Shown: piece after piece, positions 37,253-44,940 of the stretch
Position numbering within the stretch: position 1 is the stretch's first letter
How the letters are laid out: each line of letters starts with the position of its first letter
Source of the DNA: Streptomyces roseoverticillatus
GTDB lineage: Bacteria > Actinomycetota > Actinomycetes > Streptomycetales > Streptomycetaceae
Assembly: GCF_000719265.1 (NCBI RefSeq)
Contig: NZ_JOFL01000009.1
Coordinates: 1 to 64,000, forward strand
Reading direction: 5' to 3'
Length of the DNA stretch: 64,000 nucleotides
Notes under the pieces: model-generated
What the model saw: only the letters and a program-made list of their open reading frames with translations
Database searches by the model: none
What the model was told of the DNA's origin: nothing
Position numbers and translations under genes: made by a program

Positions 37253-37746
37253 CGCCTCCGGACGGAAGGGTCCTGGCCCCGTGACTCCGTCGCGTCGTCG
37301 GCCGCCCGCTCGTCCTCCATCAGCCTGCTCGCGGTGAGGAGGCTTCCGGGGGTGGCAGCGGCGGACATCAGCCTGGCGGCCGCGGCCGGGCCGGTCTCCG
37401 GCGGGATGATCAGCAGGTCCAGGCGGTCCGCGGTGTAGGAGAACACGAGGAGCTTGTGCGGGTCCTGCTCATTCGAGAACCACCCCACGTGCACCGTGTG
37501 TCCGGCGACGGGAACCTTGCGCGGGATCACGGGCCAGAAGGCCGGATTCACCGTGACGTGGGTAACCCGCCCCCAGGAGTGGTCCAGTCTCGCCGCCAGT
37601 GCGGGGAGCTCGCGGGAGAGGTCACGCGAGCGAGGCCACCAGGAGCCGTCCAGAAGCCCCGGCGCCGTTCCCGGCGTCAGGGACAGACGAGCGGGCGGTG
37701 AAGGGGCATGCTCGTCGCTGGTCGTACGGTCGATGGTGACAGCCAT
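37249..37746 (-). CDS. DUF5994 family protein
   Basis: A 165-residue protein with the DUF5994 pattern: RLSLTPGTAPGLLDGSWWPRSRDLSRELPALAARLDHSWGRVTHVTVNPAFWPVIPRKVPVAGHTVHVGWF, then HKLLVFSYTADRLDLLIIPPETGPAAAARLMSAA. Function unknown. A second DUF5994 gene is divergent from it 304 bases away, suggesting duplication or a paired role. Confidence 0.85.
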   Translation of the reverse strand: MAVTIDRTTSDEHAPSPPARLSLTPGTAPGLLDGSWWPRSRDLSRELPALAARLDHSWGRVTHVTVNPAFWPVIPRKVPVAGHTVHVGWFSNEQDPHKLLVFSYTADRLDLLIIPPETGPAAAARLMSAAATPGSLLTASRLMEDERAADDATESRGQDPSVRRR

Positions 37747-38050
37747 GATGCGAACCTGCCCCCCGGGCTCGTCGGCGGCCCGGCATAGCGACTCGCCGGG
37801 AACGACACCCGCATGGAGGCCGGTGTGCGAAGTGTTCCCGGTTTCTTCACCTTACTCCGGCAGGCGGGTCCACACGCCTTGCGCGACCAGGCAATCTTGC
37901 GGGAACGCGGGCGTGCGACGGCCCTGCGGGCGGCCCCGCCGCCGGCCTGCGGAGTACGGTGGGGTTACCGCGGGCGCTTCGCCCGGTGCTGCCGGCATGT
38001 TCCGGACGACGAGCGAATGCGCGGAACTCCCGGAAGCAGGCGAGCACACC
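37747..38050. promoter_or_regulatory. Divergent region between two DUF5994 genes
   Basis: 304 bases without a convincing gene. It should carry both promoters. An AT-richer stretch near 37830-37860 (TTTCTTCACCTTACTCC) is the best candidate. No clear dyad was found. Confidence 0.35.
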
Positions 38051-38527
38051 ATGACCGATTCCGACACCCCACGCCTTTCCGGGCTTCTGCCGGATGCGAT
38101 CCACCACGCCGTGAGACCTGGGACGGCGCTCCTGCGGCTGGAGACGACGCAGGAGCGCGGGGGAGTCCTGGACGGCGCGTGGTGGCCGCGCTCCCGCGAC
38201 ATCCATGCCGAGCTTCCCGGTCTGATCAGTGCCTTGACCGAGCACCTCGGGCCCATCATGCGCGTGGGCCTGGACGGGAGTGCCTGGGAGGAGCTCCCGG
38301 CACGGCTGACCGTCGACGACCGGGTCGTGCACATCGACTCCTTCCCCGTCGGTGACGACACGGTCCTCATCACCCGGGGCGACAACGATCACTTCGCCCT
38401 GTTGGTGGTCCCGCCCGGCGCGGCGCCCGACGCGGCACGGGCCGCGATGGCCAGAGCCGTACGGGCCGACAACGTCACCCAGGCCGAACAGATCCTCATC
38501 GACACCGGCAGCACTCCGCGGACCTGA
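38051..38527 (+). CDS. DUF5994 family protein (divergent paralogue)
   Basis: A 158-residue paralogue of the gene at 37249-37746. LLRLETTQERGGVLDGAWWPRSRDIHAELPGLISALTEHLGPIMRVGLDGSAWEELPARLTVDDRVVHIDSF aligns with it across the WWPRSRD core, followed by LLVVPPGAAPDAARAAMARAV. ATG at 38051 follows AGCAGGCGAG. Function unknown. Confidence 0.85.
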   Translation: MTDSDTPRLSGLLPDAIHHAVRPGTALLRLETTQERGGVLDGAWWPRSRDIHAELPGLISALTEHLGPIMRVGLDGSAWEELPARLTVDDRVVHIDSFPVGDDTVLITRGDNDHFALLVVPPGAAPDAARAAMARAVRADNVTQAEQILIDTGSTPRT

Positions 38528-38551
38528 ACGCCCGGGCAGCGCCGCGTACGG

Positions 38552-38974
38552 TCAGCCGAGGAAGGACAGCCGGACCTTTCGGTCGGGGGTGTCCCGGCCG
38601 GTGGTCACCAGAACGACGGACTGCGAGGTCCCCAGCTGCAGCTCACCGCCGACCACGGGCAGCGTGGCGTGGGGCGGCACCAGGGCCGGGAGCATGTGAT
38701 CGCGGCCGGGACCCGCACCGCCGTGGCGGTCCTGCCAGCGGTCGTCCGCGCGAAGAACCTCACGGAGGGCCGCCAGCAGGTCGTCGTCACTGCCGGCCCC
38801 GGTCTCGATGACGGCCAGGCCGGACGTCGCGTGCGGGGTGAAGACGTTCAGCAGCCCGTCTCTCCCGTGAGCGACCTCCCGGAGGAACGTGGAACACGTG
38901 TTCGTCAGGTCGTGCATGGTTTCGGCGGAGCCGGTTGTAACGTCGACAGTGCGGGTCGTGAAGGTGCCGGTCAT
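38552..38974 (-). CDS. YjbQ family protein (UPF0047)
   Basis: A 140-residue protein of the YjbQ/UPF0047 family, linked to thiamine-phosphate synthase side activity. It shows NVFTPHATSGLAVIETGAGSDDDLLAALREVL, a DHMLPALVPPHATLPVVGGELQLGTSQSVVLVTTG core with the conserved histidines, and the closing RKVRLSFLG. It is convergent with DUF5994. Physiological role unclear. Confidence 0.88.
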   Translation of the reverse strand: MTGTFTTRTVDVTTGSAETMHDLTNTCSTFLREVAHGRDGLLNVFTPHATSGLAVIETGAGSDDDLLAALREVLRADDRWQDRHGGAGPGRDHMLPALVPPHATLPVVGGELQLGTSQSVVLVTTGRDTPDRKVRLSFLG

Positions 38975-39184
38975 GGTTCACCAGTACCCGCTGTACAGGA
39001 GCGGCGCTGACGGCTGGACGGGTTGTTCCGCCGGACTCCGGTCACCGAAGCGGCCTCGCTGCCCGACCCGCCTCAAGGCCGTTCCGTTCAGCCCTGTTCG
39101 CGACGTACAGGCAGGACTAGGCTGCCGTATGAGGCCCCAGCCCCCGGCAGCACCGAGATGCGATTCGCTCCGAGGAGGCGCGTG

Positions 39185-39709
39185 GTGCCCATAAAGCGCG
39201 GAACCGTCCCCGTCCCCGCTGCAGTTCCCCGAGGGGCGGGCGGGCGCGTATCCGCATCGCGCTGTCACTCGCCGCCCTCCGGTAGCCCACGAGACCGCGT
39301 GCTCGTGGTCCGTGGAAGGCTGGACCTCTCCGGGGTGGCGAGGCTGCGCGAGCGCCTCCTGCACGTATCCCACAGCCCCGGAAGCCGGCTGATCCTCGAC
39401 CTGTCCGGCGTCACCTCCTGCGACGCCCTGGGCCTCGGACTGCTCGTCGCCGCCGCCCGCGAGGCCCGGCACTCCGGCGGCGACCTCTGCCTCGTCGCGC
39501 CGCGTCCCGCAGTCGCCCAGGCACTGAAAGCCAGTGGGCTGAGCAGAATCCTCCCGGCGTTTCCCGCCTTTGACGGGCGGCCCGGTGCCGGGACGGGCAA
39601 CGGACCTGCCCCGCGCCCGGGCGATCACGGGCAGAAGAACGGCCGCATCAACGGCCGCACTGAACCTCCGGGAAGTCTCCGGGAAGACCGCCCGCCGGAA
39701 GCCGTCTGA
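39185..39709 (+). CDS. STAS-domain anti-sigma factor antagonist
   Basis: About 174 residues. The STAS domain spans roughly residues 35-130: VLVVRGRLDLSGVARLRERLLH, LILDLSGVTSCDALGLGLLVAAAREARHSGGDLCLVAPRPAVAQALKASGL. The residue usually phosphorylated (Ser/Thr in the DSSGL loop) reads TSCDALGL, so a Ser at that loop remains possible. GAGGAGG at 39172-39178 favours GTG at 39185 over 39182 or ATG 39158. The C-terminal 45 residues are low-complexity and run into DNA resembling the integrase-side flank of the mobile element. Confidence 0.82.
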   Translation: MPIKRGTVPVPAAVPRGAGGRVSASRCHSPPSGSPRDRVLVVRGRLDLSGVARLRERLLHVSHSPGSRLILDLSGVTSCDALGLGLLVAAAREARHSGGDLCLVAPRPAVAQALKASGLSRILPAFPAFDGRPGAGTGNGPAPRPGDHGQKNGRINGRTEPPGSLREDRPPEAV

Positions 39710-39786
39710 CCCCGGACGCCCTGAGCCGCGCCCCGCCTCCCGGACGGCGTCACTTCACTACACCCACCAAACGGCCCCTGAACAGC

Positions 39787-39814
39787 AAAAACGCCCCTCC
39801 CGACGGGAGGGGCG
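39787..39814 (-). terminator. Terminator copy beside the outer attachment site
   Basis: On the minus strand, CGCCCCTCCCG-T-CGGGAGGGGCG followed by five T. It is identical to the terminator behind the intact tRNA-Arg at 56791-56818 and lies at the same distance from the tRNA 3' end fragment. Confidence 0.8.
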
Positions 39815-39831
39815 TGCAGTGTGGATCGAGC

Positions 39832-39875
39832 GCCCCCGGCAGGACTCGAACCTGCGGCCAAGCGCTTAGAAGGCG
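39832..39875 (-). repeat. Attachment-site copy A: 3' half of tRNA-Arg
   Basis: 44 bases identical to the 3' half of the tRNA-Arg gene, from the anticodon stem to the acceptor end. The match to the intact locus extends outward through the terminator to 39783, with one mismatch (39826). Marks an old integration boundary. Confidence 0.88.
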
Positions 39876-40104
39876 TGCGAGCTTGAGCGATGTGCTGACC
39901 TGCGGTTTCGCAGGTCGTTGCCGAGTAAAACGGGGCAAGGCGCTTGGTCTATCTTCGGATTGCGATTGGCGGGGAGCCGCCGCTGTGGCGTGGATGCGGT
40001 GGGAAGGTAGCCGCAGGCCCCGAGCTCCGGGTGCAGAACTCGCGGCCGTGACTGGCTGTGACCCCGATGGACGGCCACCGGTGGAAGACCCCAGCACGGG
40101 AGAA
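39876..40104. other. Element arm next to attachment copy A
   Basis: 229 bases with no gene. It contains TGAGCGATGTGCT at 39884-39896, repeated at 41463-41475, and a small dyad GACCTGCGG..CGCAGGTC around 39897-39918. These look like recombination-arm sequences of an integrated element. Confidence 0.45.
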
Positions 40105-40428
40105 TCACTGCCAGAAGCATTCGTCGATCACGATCTGCGGATCGGTGGTGCGGGGTGTGAAGTGGTATCGCAGCCAGCCGCGGCCGTGACCGAAGTAGAG
40201 GACATGTTCGCCGCTGGGCCGGGTCGACTGGACGGGTTCGACACTCATTCCCGAGGGCAGGTCCCGGTCGGTGTCAATACCCCGGAAGTACGGGTCTGTG
40301 GCGGTTACGAGCTCGGCGCGGGCGGCATCCACCAGGGTGCGGGCCTGGTCGGGAAGAGCGTTCCTGTTCTCCTCAGCTTCCTTGGTCCAGTCGGCCTGCC
40401 AGGGCGGCCCCATGAAGTCGTCCTTCAC
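40105..40428 (-). CDS. RelE-like small protein downstream of DUF6247
   Basis: A 107-residue protein: EENRNALPDQARTLVDAARAELVTATDPYFRGI, then HVLYFGHGRGWLRYHFTPRTTDPQIVIDECFWQ. The helix-then-sheet order and size resemble RelE/ParE-type toxins, though no diagnostic motif is certain. GTG at 40428 overlaps the stop of the DUF6247 gene (GTGA), antitoxin-toxin style. It lies between attachment copies A and B. Confidence 0.55.
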   Translation of the reverse strand: MKDDFMGPPWQADWTKEAEENRNALPDQARTLVDAARAELVTATDPYFRGIDTDRDLPSGMSVEPVQSTRPSGEHVLYFGHGRGWLRYHFTPRTTDPQIVIDECFWQ

Positions 40429-40772
40429 TCGCCGGGCTCCGCCTTCGCGGCTGCCCGGCGGATGCGTCCGGCTTCCTCGATCATCGCCTTGGCGCGCACG
40501 TAGTCGCTCTCCTCGGTGGCCTCGTCCTCCAGGCGGTGGACTCTGGCTTCAAGGCCGGGGTTACGGGCGAGGGCGTACTCACCCCACCAGCGGGCCATGA
40601 AGGCGGGGACGGGGGCAAGGTCGTAGGCGTCGGCGATGTCACGGCGCCAGTGCCGGTCGAAATCCACTAGGAGTTGCGGCGCGTACTGGGCGATGGCGGC
40701 GCGCAGTGACTTCGGAGTCCGCTCGGGCATGGGCGGGACCGTCGGCCCGTCTTCGAGGGGCGCAGTGGACAT
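40425..40772 (-). CDS. DUF6247 family protein
   Basis: A 115-residue protein with the DUF6247 core KSLRAAIAQYAPQLLVDFDRHWRRDIADAYDLAPVPAFMARWWGEYALARNP and a helical tail VRAKAMIEEAGRIRRAAAK. DUF6247 genes commonly precede a short RelE-like gene in Streptomyces; an antitoxin role is inferred. ATG at 40772 is used. It belongs to the remnant between attachment copies A and B. Confidence 0.72.
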   Translation of the reverse strand: MSTAPLEDGPTVPPMPERTPKSLRAAIAQYAPQLLVDFDRHWRRDIADAYDLAPVPAFMARWWGEYALARNPGLEARVHRLEDEATEESDYVRAKAMIEEAGRIRRAAAKAEPGE

Positions 40773-40800
40773 GAGCGGTGGGATTCCCTTCGGCTCGCGG

Positions 40801-41130
40801 TCATGCGGCGGTGTGGAGTGAGGACGGCGCGGTGGTTGCCGGCTCGGACGGTGGTGGCGTCCTTCCGGTCCGGCTCCTGCGGACCGCGGTGCGGATCTTG
40901 GCGATACGGTCGCGTTTGACGCCGAGAAGGCGTGCGACATGTTCTACACGGCCATAGGGGATCAGGCTGCCGGGCGTCCTGGTGGTGGCCGCGCACACGA
41001 GTTCGGCGAGCTTTCTCCGCTTGCTGCGTATGTCCTCCTCCAGCCGCCGGACCACCTGCTGCCGGCGGGCGATGGCCGTCAGCGCCGATGTCTTCAGATC
41101 ACGTTCGTATCGCAGATCCTCAGCACTCAC
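40801..41130 (-). CDS. Hypothetical helical protein with possible helix-turn-helix
   Basis: A 109-residue protein: a coiled helix RYERDLKTSALTAIARRQQVVRRLEEDIRSKRRKLAELVCAATT, then YGRVEHVARLLGVKRDRIAKIRTAVRR, which reads as a helix-turn-helix, then a Pro/Thr-rich tail. It starts with GTG. Similar small proteins occur on Streptomyces mobile elements; role unknown. Confidence 0.62.
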   Translation of the reverse strand: MSAEDLRYERDLKTSALTAIARRQQVVRRLEEDIRSKRRKLAELVCAATTRTPGSLIPYGRVEHVARLLGVKRDRIAKIRTAVRRSRTGRTPPPSEPATTAPSSLHTAA

Positions 41131-41527
41131 GTGGCCGAGGATGGCACATGGGCCTCATACTCAACAATCGATCCCTTGAGGATGCGCTCTTGTGAACGCT
41201 GTCCGTACGCAGCAGGGCACAGTTGGCTTTCCGGCGTCTGCCCGAGATGACCTCGATCCCCTTCTGGCTGTTGTCCACAGGTCGAACGCCCGGTTGGTGG
41301 ACGGTCGAGGCTCGACACCAGACCTCACGACGCGACCGCCGTCCCCGCCACGGTGGCACCGGCAAAAGGAACGTCCGAACGCCTGCACGGTGCCGACCTG
41401 CAACCACCCTGTGCGGTGCAGATCCCGAGATCCACGGTTGTGCGCAGTCAGCGCTTGGTCCCTGAGCGATGTGCTTCCGGACATAGCAGAGCCTCACCGG
41501 CGTTTTCGCAGGTGAGGCAGTGTGCGC
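41131..41527. other. Non-coding arm between the remnant genes and attachment copy B
   Basis: 397 bases; no reading frame with family features on either strand. It contains the second copy of TGAGCGATGTGCT (41463-41475) and a GCCTCACC/GGTGAGGC hairpin at about 41490-41518 just before copy B. Probably the decayed end of an older element. Confidence 0.4.
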
Positions 41528-41579
41528 GCCCCCGGCAGGACTCGAACCTGCGGCCAAGCGCTTAGAAGGCGCCTGCTCT
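41528..41579 (-). repeat. Attachment-site copy B: 3' part of tRNA-Arg
   Basis: 52 bases identical to the 3' part of the tRNA-Arg(TCT) gene, eight bases longer into the anticodon arm than copy A. It is the left boundary of the main integrated element, whose other end is the intact tRNA near 56.84 kb. Confidence 0.9.
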
Positions 41580-41736
41580 GGGAGCCGCGGCAAGGCCGCT
41601 GACTTGCAGAACGTCAGAGAGCCGACCCTGTTCAGGGAAAGTTCTCCTGTTTTTCGGGAGATCTGGGGCGCTCAGCCGCGGACGATGAAGGCCCTGTGAG
41701 GTCAGTCCATGAAGCCACGACCCCTTCGTCCCGAAG

Positions 41737-41988
41737 GCCTTCGACCATCCTGGCCTGTGGAAATGGCTGTGGGGCAAGCACATCGGCATCCGCATCGCCT
41801 GCAAAGTCATCGAGTCAAGCGAGCGACTGGGACGCCTAAGGTGGGTGATCGAGCGAACGATCTCCTGGCTGAGCGGCCATCGCCGCCTCACCATCTGCTA
41901 TGAACGCGACCCCTGCAACTACCGCACCTTTCTCGAACTCACAGCAGCGATCTGCTGCTACAAACGACTCACCCACCTCACCGCATAG
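41737..41988 (+). pseudogene. IS5-family transposase C-terminal fragment
   Basis: Reads AFDHPGLWKWLWGKHIGIRIACK, then LRWVIERTISWLSGHRRLTICYERDPCNYRTFLELTAAICCYKR and a stop. WVIERTISWL..RRL carries the last catalytic Glu of the DDE triad of IS5-type transposases. The N-terminal two thirds, including the first two Asp, is missing. It lies 40 bases from the end of the large membrane-protein gene. Confidence 0.8.
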
Positions 41989-42028
41989 GACATGGTCTAA
42001 GTTGGAACAACTGCGCGCGAACACAGGC

Positions 42029-44263
42029 CTAGATTGCGTCCAGCCAAACGTCCGGCGTAATGAAAGCTGCGAGGTGAGCAACGCCGCAGTTCTCGGCCTT
42101 CGCCCTGAGCTCACTTATCAGGAGTTGGCGGTCTTCCGCCGCCCGGGACCTAAGCTGCTCAGGAGTAGTGATATCTGCTTCCAAAAAGACTCGGACTACA
42201 TCCGGTCTCGCGAGATCATGGTGCAGGGCAGCCAGTGATGCGATGGCTTTGAGGTGAGAGACAACTAGAGTCGAGACATTGAGGTAGTCGGCCATTTTCT
42301 GCCGTTGCGTGACGCCGGAGGCCCGCAGCTGGAAATTTCTGAAAGTGGTGATGCCGGCTTCAGTAAGGGGCTTCGCGAAACGTTTGAACGGCTCCAGATC
42401 CAGCATTGCTAGCGGCTTGAGGCGGACAGTGTGTTCAGCCTGGGCTGCCCGTATCGGATCCTGCAAGTAACTCCAAAACGATGGGTCTGATTGGGCGGAT
42501 TGCCGATCCGAGGGGGTTGTAAGTGCGAAAGTGAGGTAGTCAAGTGTGTCGTCCAGGCCCTGGCGTGGGACACCGCGCTCTTCTGCCAATGCGGCCAGGC
42601 AAGCATAGTGGTGTGCAAGCTTGGGGGGAGGGTGGCGATCCGGTTCTGGTGGTGCCCAGGTCCACGTCCCGCCGTTGATACGCAGCCGGGATTCATCAGC
42701 GAGGAAGGATATTGCACTCTTCAGGTTCTCGGCCACTGGTTTCATGTAGCAAGCGAAATTATAAGCCGCTGGATCCTTCTTAAGGAATTCCTTGTTCGAT
42801 ATGACAGTCTCACATTCTTCCAGCAGATCAGATGCCGCTTCGTGTGCCGTGTCCAAGATGCCTGGGTGCTCGTGGCCTAGTTGATCGATGTGATCGTCAC
42901 TGATAGCTCGGGCCGCCAAGTAGGCATTGGTTCGTATGGCTGCACAACTATAGAGGATGCGAATGCAGAGACCTTCCCATCCTGACCTGTCCTCTTGCTC
43001 GCGAACAAGTTCCAGCTGGCGATCCATAAGGTGGGCCATCCTCATGCGATTCGCTACACTATTTGGCATGCAATTTTGGACTTCGGTCAGATAGTCGAGG
43101 CGTGCAAGACCGTATCTGGGATCCATGTTTACAGCGGACTGCAGGAGCCTTACGCGGACCTCCTTGTCGCTCACCAGAGCTCGTTCGCTGGCGATCATGT
43201 GGAGAGCGACCGGTTTCCAGTGTTGCGCTCCGCACAATCCTTTCAAGAGATCCCGGTGTCTTTGACTGAGTTCGATAAGAATAAACGCTGCGGCGCCAGT
43301 TAGCAGTTGAGCGCGGGCCCGTCCCAACTCTTCCTCCAGCCGAGGGGGCTTCGCCTCCGGCGGGAGCTCGGGCAGCCCAAGGTTCACGCGGCTGATCAAC
43401 TCGCTTTTTACGTGAAGGCCATTGCGCGTGAGGGAGACCACTACGCGGTTCACGTCGATCAGAGTGATTCGGGCACGCCATGTCAGGTCTGGCCTGACGG
43501 CATACATCACATGAGCGATCGCAGTCGCGAGTGCCCCGGAGGGGATAGCGCTAAGATCCTTGCTTAGCAACTTACTGAGTTCGCTGACCTGCAGGATCCC
43601 GAGCTCAGGCGCTCGAGAGCCCAGTGACTGCAGACGCGCAAGTACATAGTCGGACGCCGCAGGGTCCGACTTCCCGTCAGGCCCCTGCGCCTCTATTTGG
43701 AGTCGCCGGCTCTGCCCCAGGGCAGTCGCCGTCGCGGTGACTCCAAGCAGAGCAAGTGCAGCATATGCCACAGATATTCTCTCGTTTCCACTGATGAAGT
43801 AGAAGACAAGTACCGCCCACGCGGCAAGAAGCAATGAGAATACAGGCCAGGCGAGCCCCCCCGGCTTGCGGTCGAAATGAACTGGACAACTAACCTTCAG
43901 GCGCAAAGAAAACACCGTCAAAGCTACCCCAAGAGCTGCTATCCCACCGAATGTCCAGGGCAGCCACACACCGTCACCAAACGGATGAAAGGCCGGAAAC
44001 ACAGGAAGGAAAACCGCTGTTGCCGCCATAGACAAGGTACCCACAACTGCCCAGAGCCATCTCACCTTCTGCTCCCAGGCAGTGGTGTCCCGCCGGACCA
44101 TGAAGCGCGTTATGAGCCCACTGATAACAACCAACGCAAGCAGGGCTATGATTATCGGGATCAAGACATGAAAAATTGGCTCAACCCAGTCCCGGTAGAA
44201 CTTATCCCAACCGCTGTCCTGCAAAGCGGTAACTGCCCAGATGTGCTCGGTAAGGAAGGTCAT
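42029..44263 (-). CDS. Large five-helix membrane protein of unknown function (element cargo)
   Basis: A 744-residue protein I do not recognise. Five transmembrane helices lie at about residues 31-53, 69-90, 101-121, 138-157 and 163-183. A long soluble region follows, mostly helical with TPR-like spacing (residues 190-640). The last 100 residues contain two similar units (FAKPLTEAGITTFRNFQLRA and FLEADITTPEQLRSRAAED) resembling helix-hairpin-helix pairs such as DUF4332. GC content and codon choice are visibly lower than in neighbours, a sign of foreign origin. It is flanked on both sides by inverted IS5-type fragments. Defence or signalling cargo is a guess. Confidence 0.8.
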   Translation of the reverse strand: MTFLTEHIWAVTALQDSGWDKFYRDWVEPIFHVLIPIIIALLALVVISGLITRFMVRRDTTAWEQKVRWLWAVVGTLSMAATAVFLPVFPAFHPFGDGVWLPWTFGGIAALGVALTVFSLRLKVSCPVHFDRKPGGLAWPVFSLLLAAWAVLVFYFISGNERISVAYAALALLGVTATATALGQSRRLQIEAQGPDGKSDPAASDYVLARLQSLGSRAPELGILQVSELSKLLSKDLSAIPSGALATAIAHVMYAVRPDLTWRARITLIDVNRVVVSLTRNGLHVKSELISRVNLGLPELPPEAKPPRLEEELGRARAQLLTGAAAFILIELSQRHRDLLKGLCGAQHWKPVALHMIASERALVSDKEVRVRLLQSAVNMDPRYGLARLDYLTEVQNCMPNSVANRMRMAHLMDRQLELVREQEDRSGWEGLCIRILYSCAAIRTNAYLAARAISDDHIDQLGHEHPGILDTAHEAASDLLEECETVISNKEFLKKDPAAYNFACYMKPVAENLKSAISFLADESRLRINGGTWTWAPPEPDRHPPPKLAHHYACLAALAEERGVPRQGLDDTLDYLTFALTTPSDRQSAQSDPSFWSYLQDPIRAAQAEHTVRLKPLAMLDLEPFKRFAKPLTEAGITTFRNFQLRASGVTQRQKMADYLNVSTLVVSHLKAIASLAALHHDLARPDVVRVFLEADITTPEQLRSRAAEDRQLLISELRAKAENCGVAHLAAFITPDVWLDAI

Positions 44264-44329
44264 ATCAAGACCTCAGAACTTTGTGGAAATCCCCCTACGT
44301 ATCCACACTAGATTGTGCGGCTGAGCGAT

Positions 44330-44560
44330 GCACGCTGAAACGTTCAGCGAGAAGGAGGAACTCGCCTGTCTGTGCACGGAGAACCGGCGCCCGTGGGTGG
44401 ATGTGAGGCGGCGGTAGTCCATCACCCAGGAGATCATGCGATCGATCATCCGCCTTCGGCGTTCCAGTCGCTCGCTTGACGCGATGCCTTTGCGAGCGAT
44501 GCGGATGCCGATGTGCTTGCCCCGCAGTCATTTCCGCAGGTGAGGAGGATCGAAGGCATT
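44330..44560 (-). pseudogene. Degenerate IS5-family transposase fragment (inverse orientation)
   Basis: On the minus strand it reads AFDPPHLRK-stop-LRGKHIGIRIARKGIASSERLERRRRMIDRMISWVMDYRRLT. This is the same part of the transposase as the fragment at 41737-41988, with a stop codon and the catalytic Glu replaced by Asp. The two fragments face each other around the large membrane-protein gene. Confidence 0.72.
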
Positions 44561-44940
44561 GTAGGCGTGGAGTCGCTAGGTCTTGAGGTGTCGGCCCCGA
44601 TGGGGTTCGTGTCTCATTCGGAGGGCCGGTCACCCTCGGTTTCAGGGCCTGGCTGGCGTGAGCGTCGGCGGCGGAGAGCCTGACGAGGACGGGTGGTCCG
44701 TTCGCATCCGATAGAAGGTGCGTTCTGGAACCCGGCTTGCCTCATTCACGGGGCTCGGACTTGTGAGGCCGACGATGTCGCGTACAAGATCTAGCGCGGT
44801 AACGCCATCCGCATACTGTGCCTTGGTCTGGACCGGGAGAGGAGGGCCGTCCGGCCCTGAGGCGCGGCCCCGACGAGTGCGACACTGGGGCTCGTAGGGA
44901 TCCTCAGAGGGCACGTCAGACCCGGTTGGGTGGGTGTCGG
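44561..44940. other. Region with probable decayed mobile DNA upstream of the FkbM gene
   Basis: 380 bases without a confident gene. A minus-strand frame at 44642-44914 (ALDLVRDIVGLTSPSPVNEASRVPERTFYRMRTDHPSSSG) looks like a remnant of a longer conserved protein, possibly transposase-related, but I cannot name it. The promoter of the FkbM gene must lie in the last 100 bases. A weak GGGTGGG is the only ribosome site before its ATG. Confidence 0.35.

Noticed and set aside
39570..39869. Frames ending in RQDSNLRPSA near the attachment sites (also at 41353-41565 and 56500-57261)
   Set aside because: This peptide is the translated tRNA-Arg 3' end, a well-known spurious ORF.
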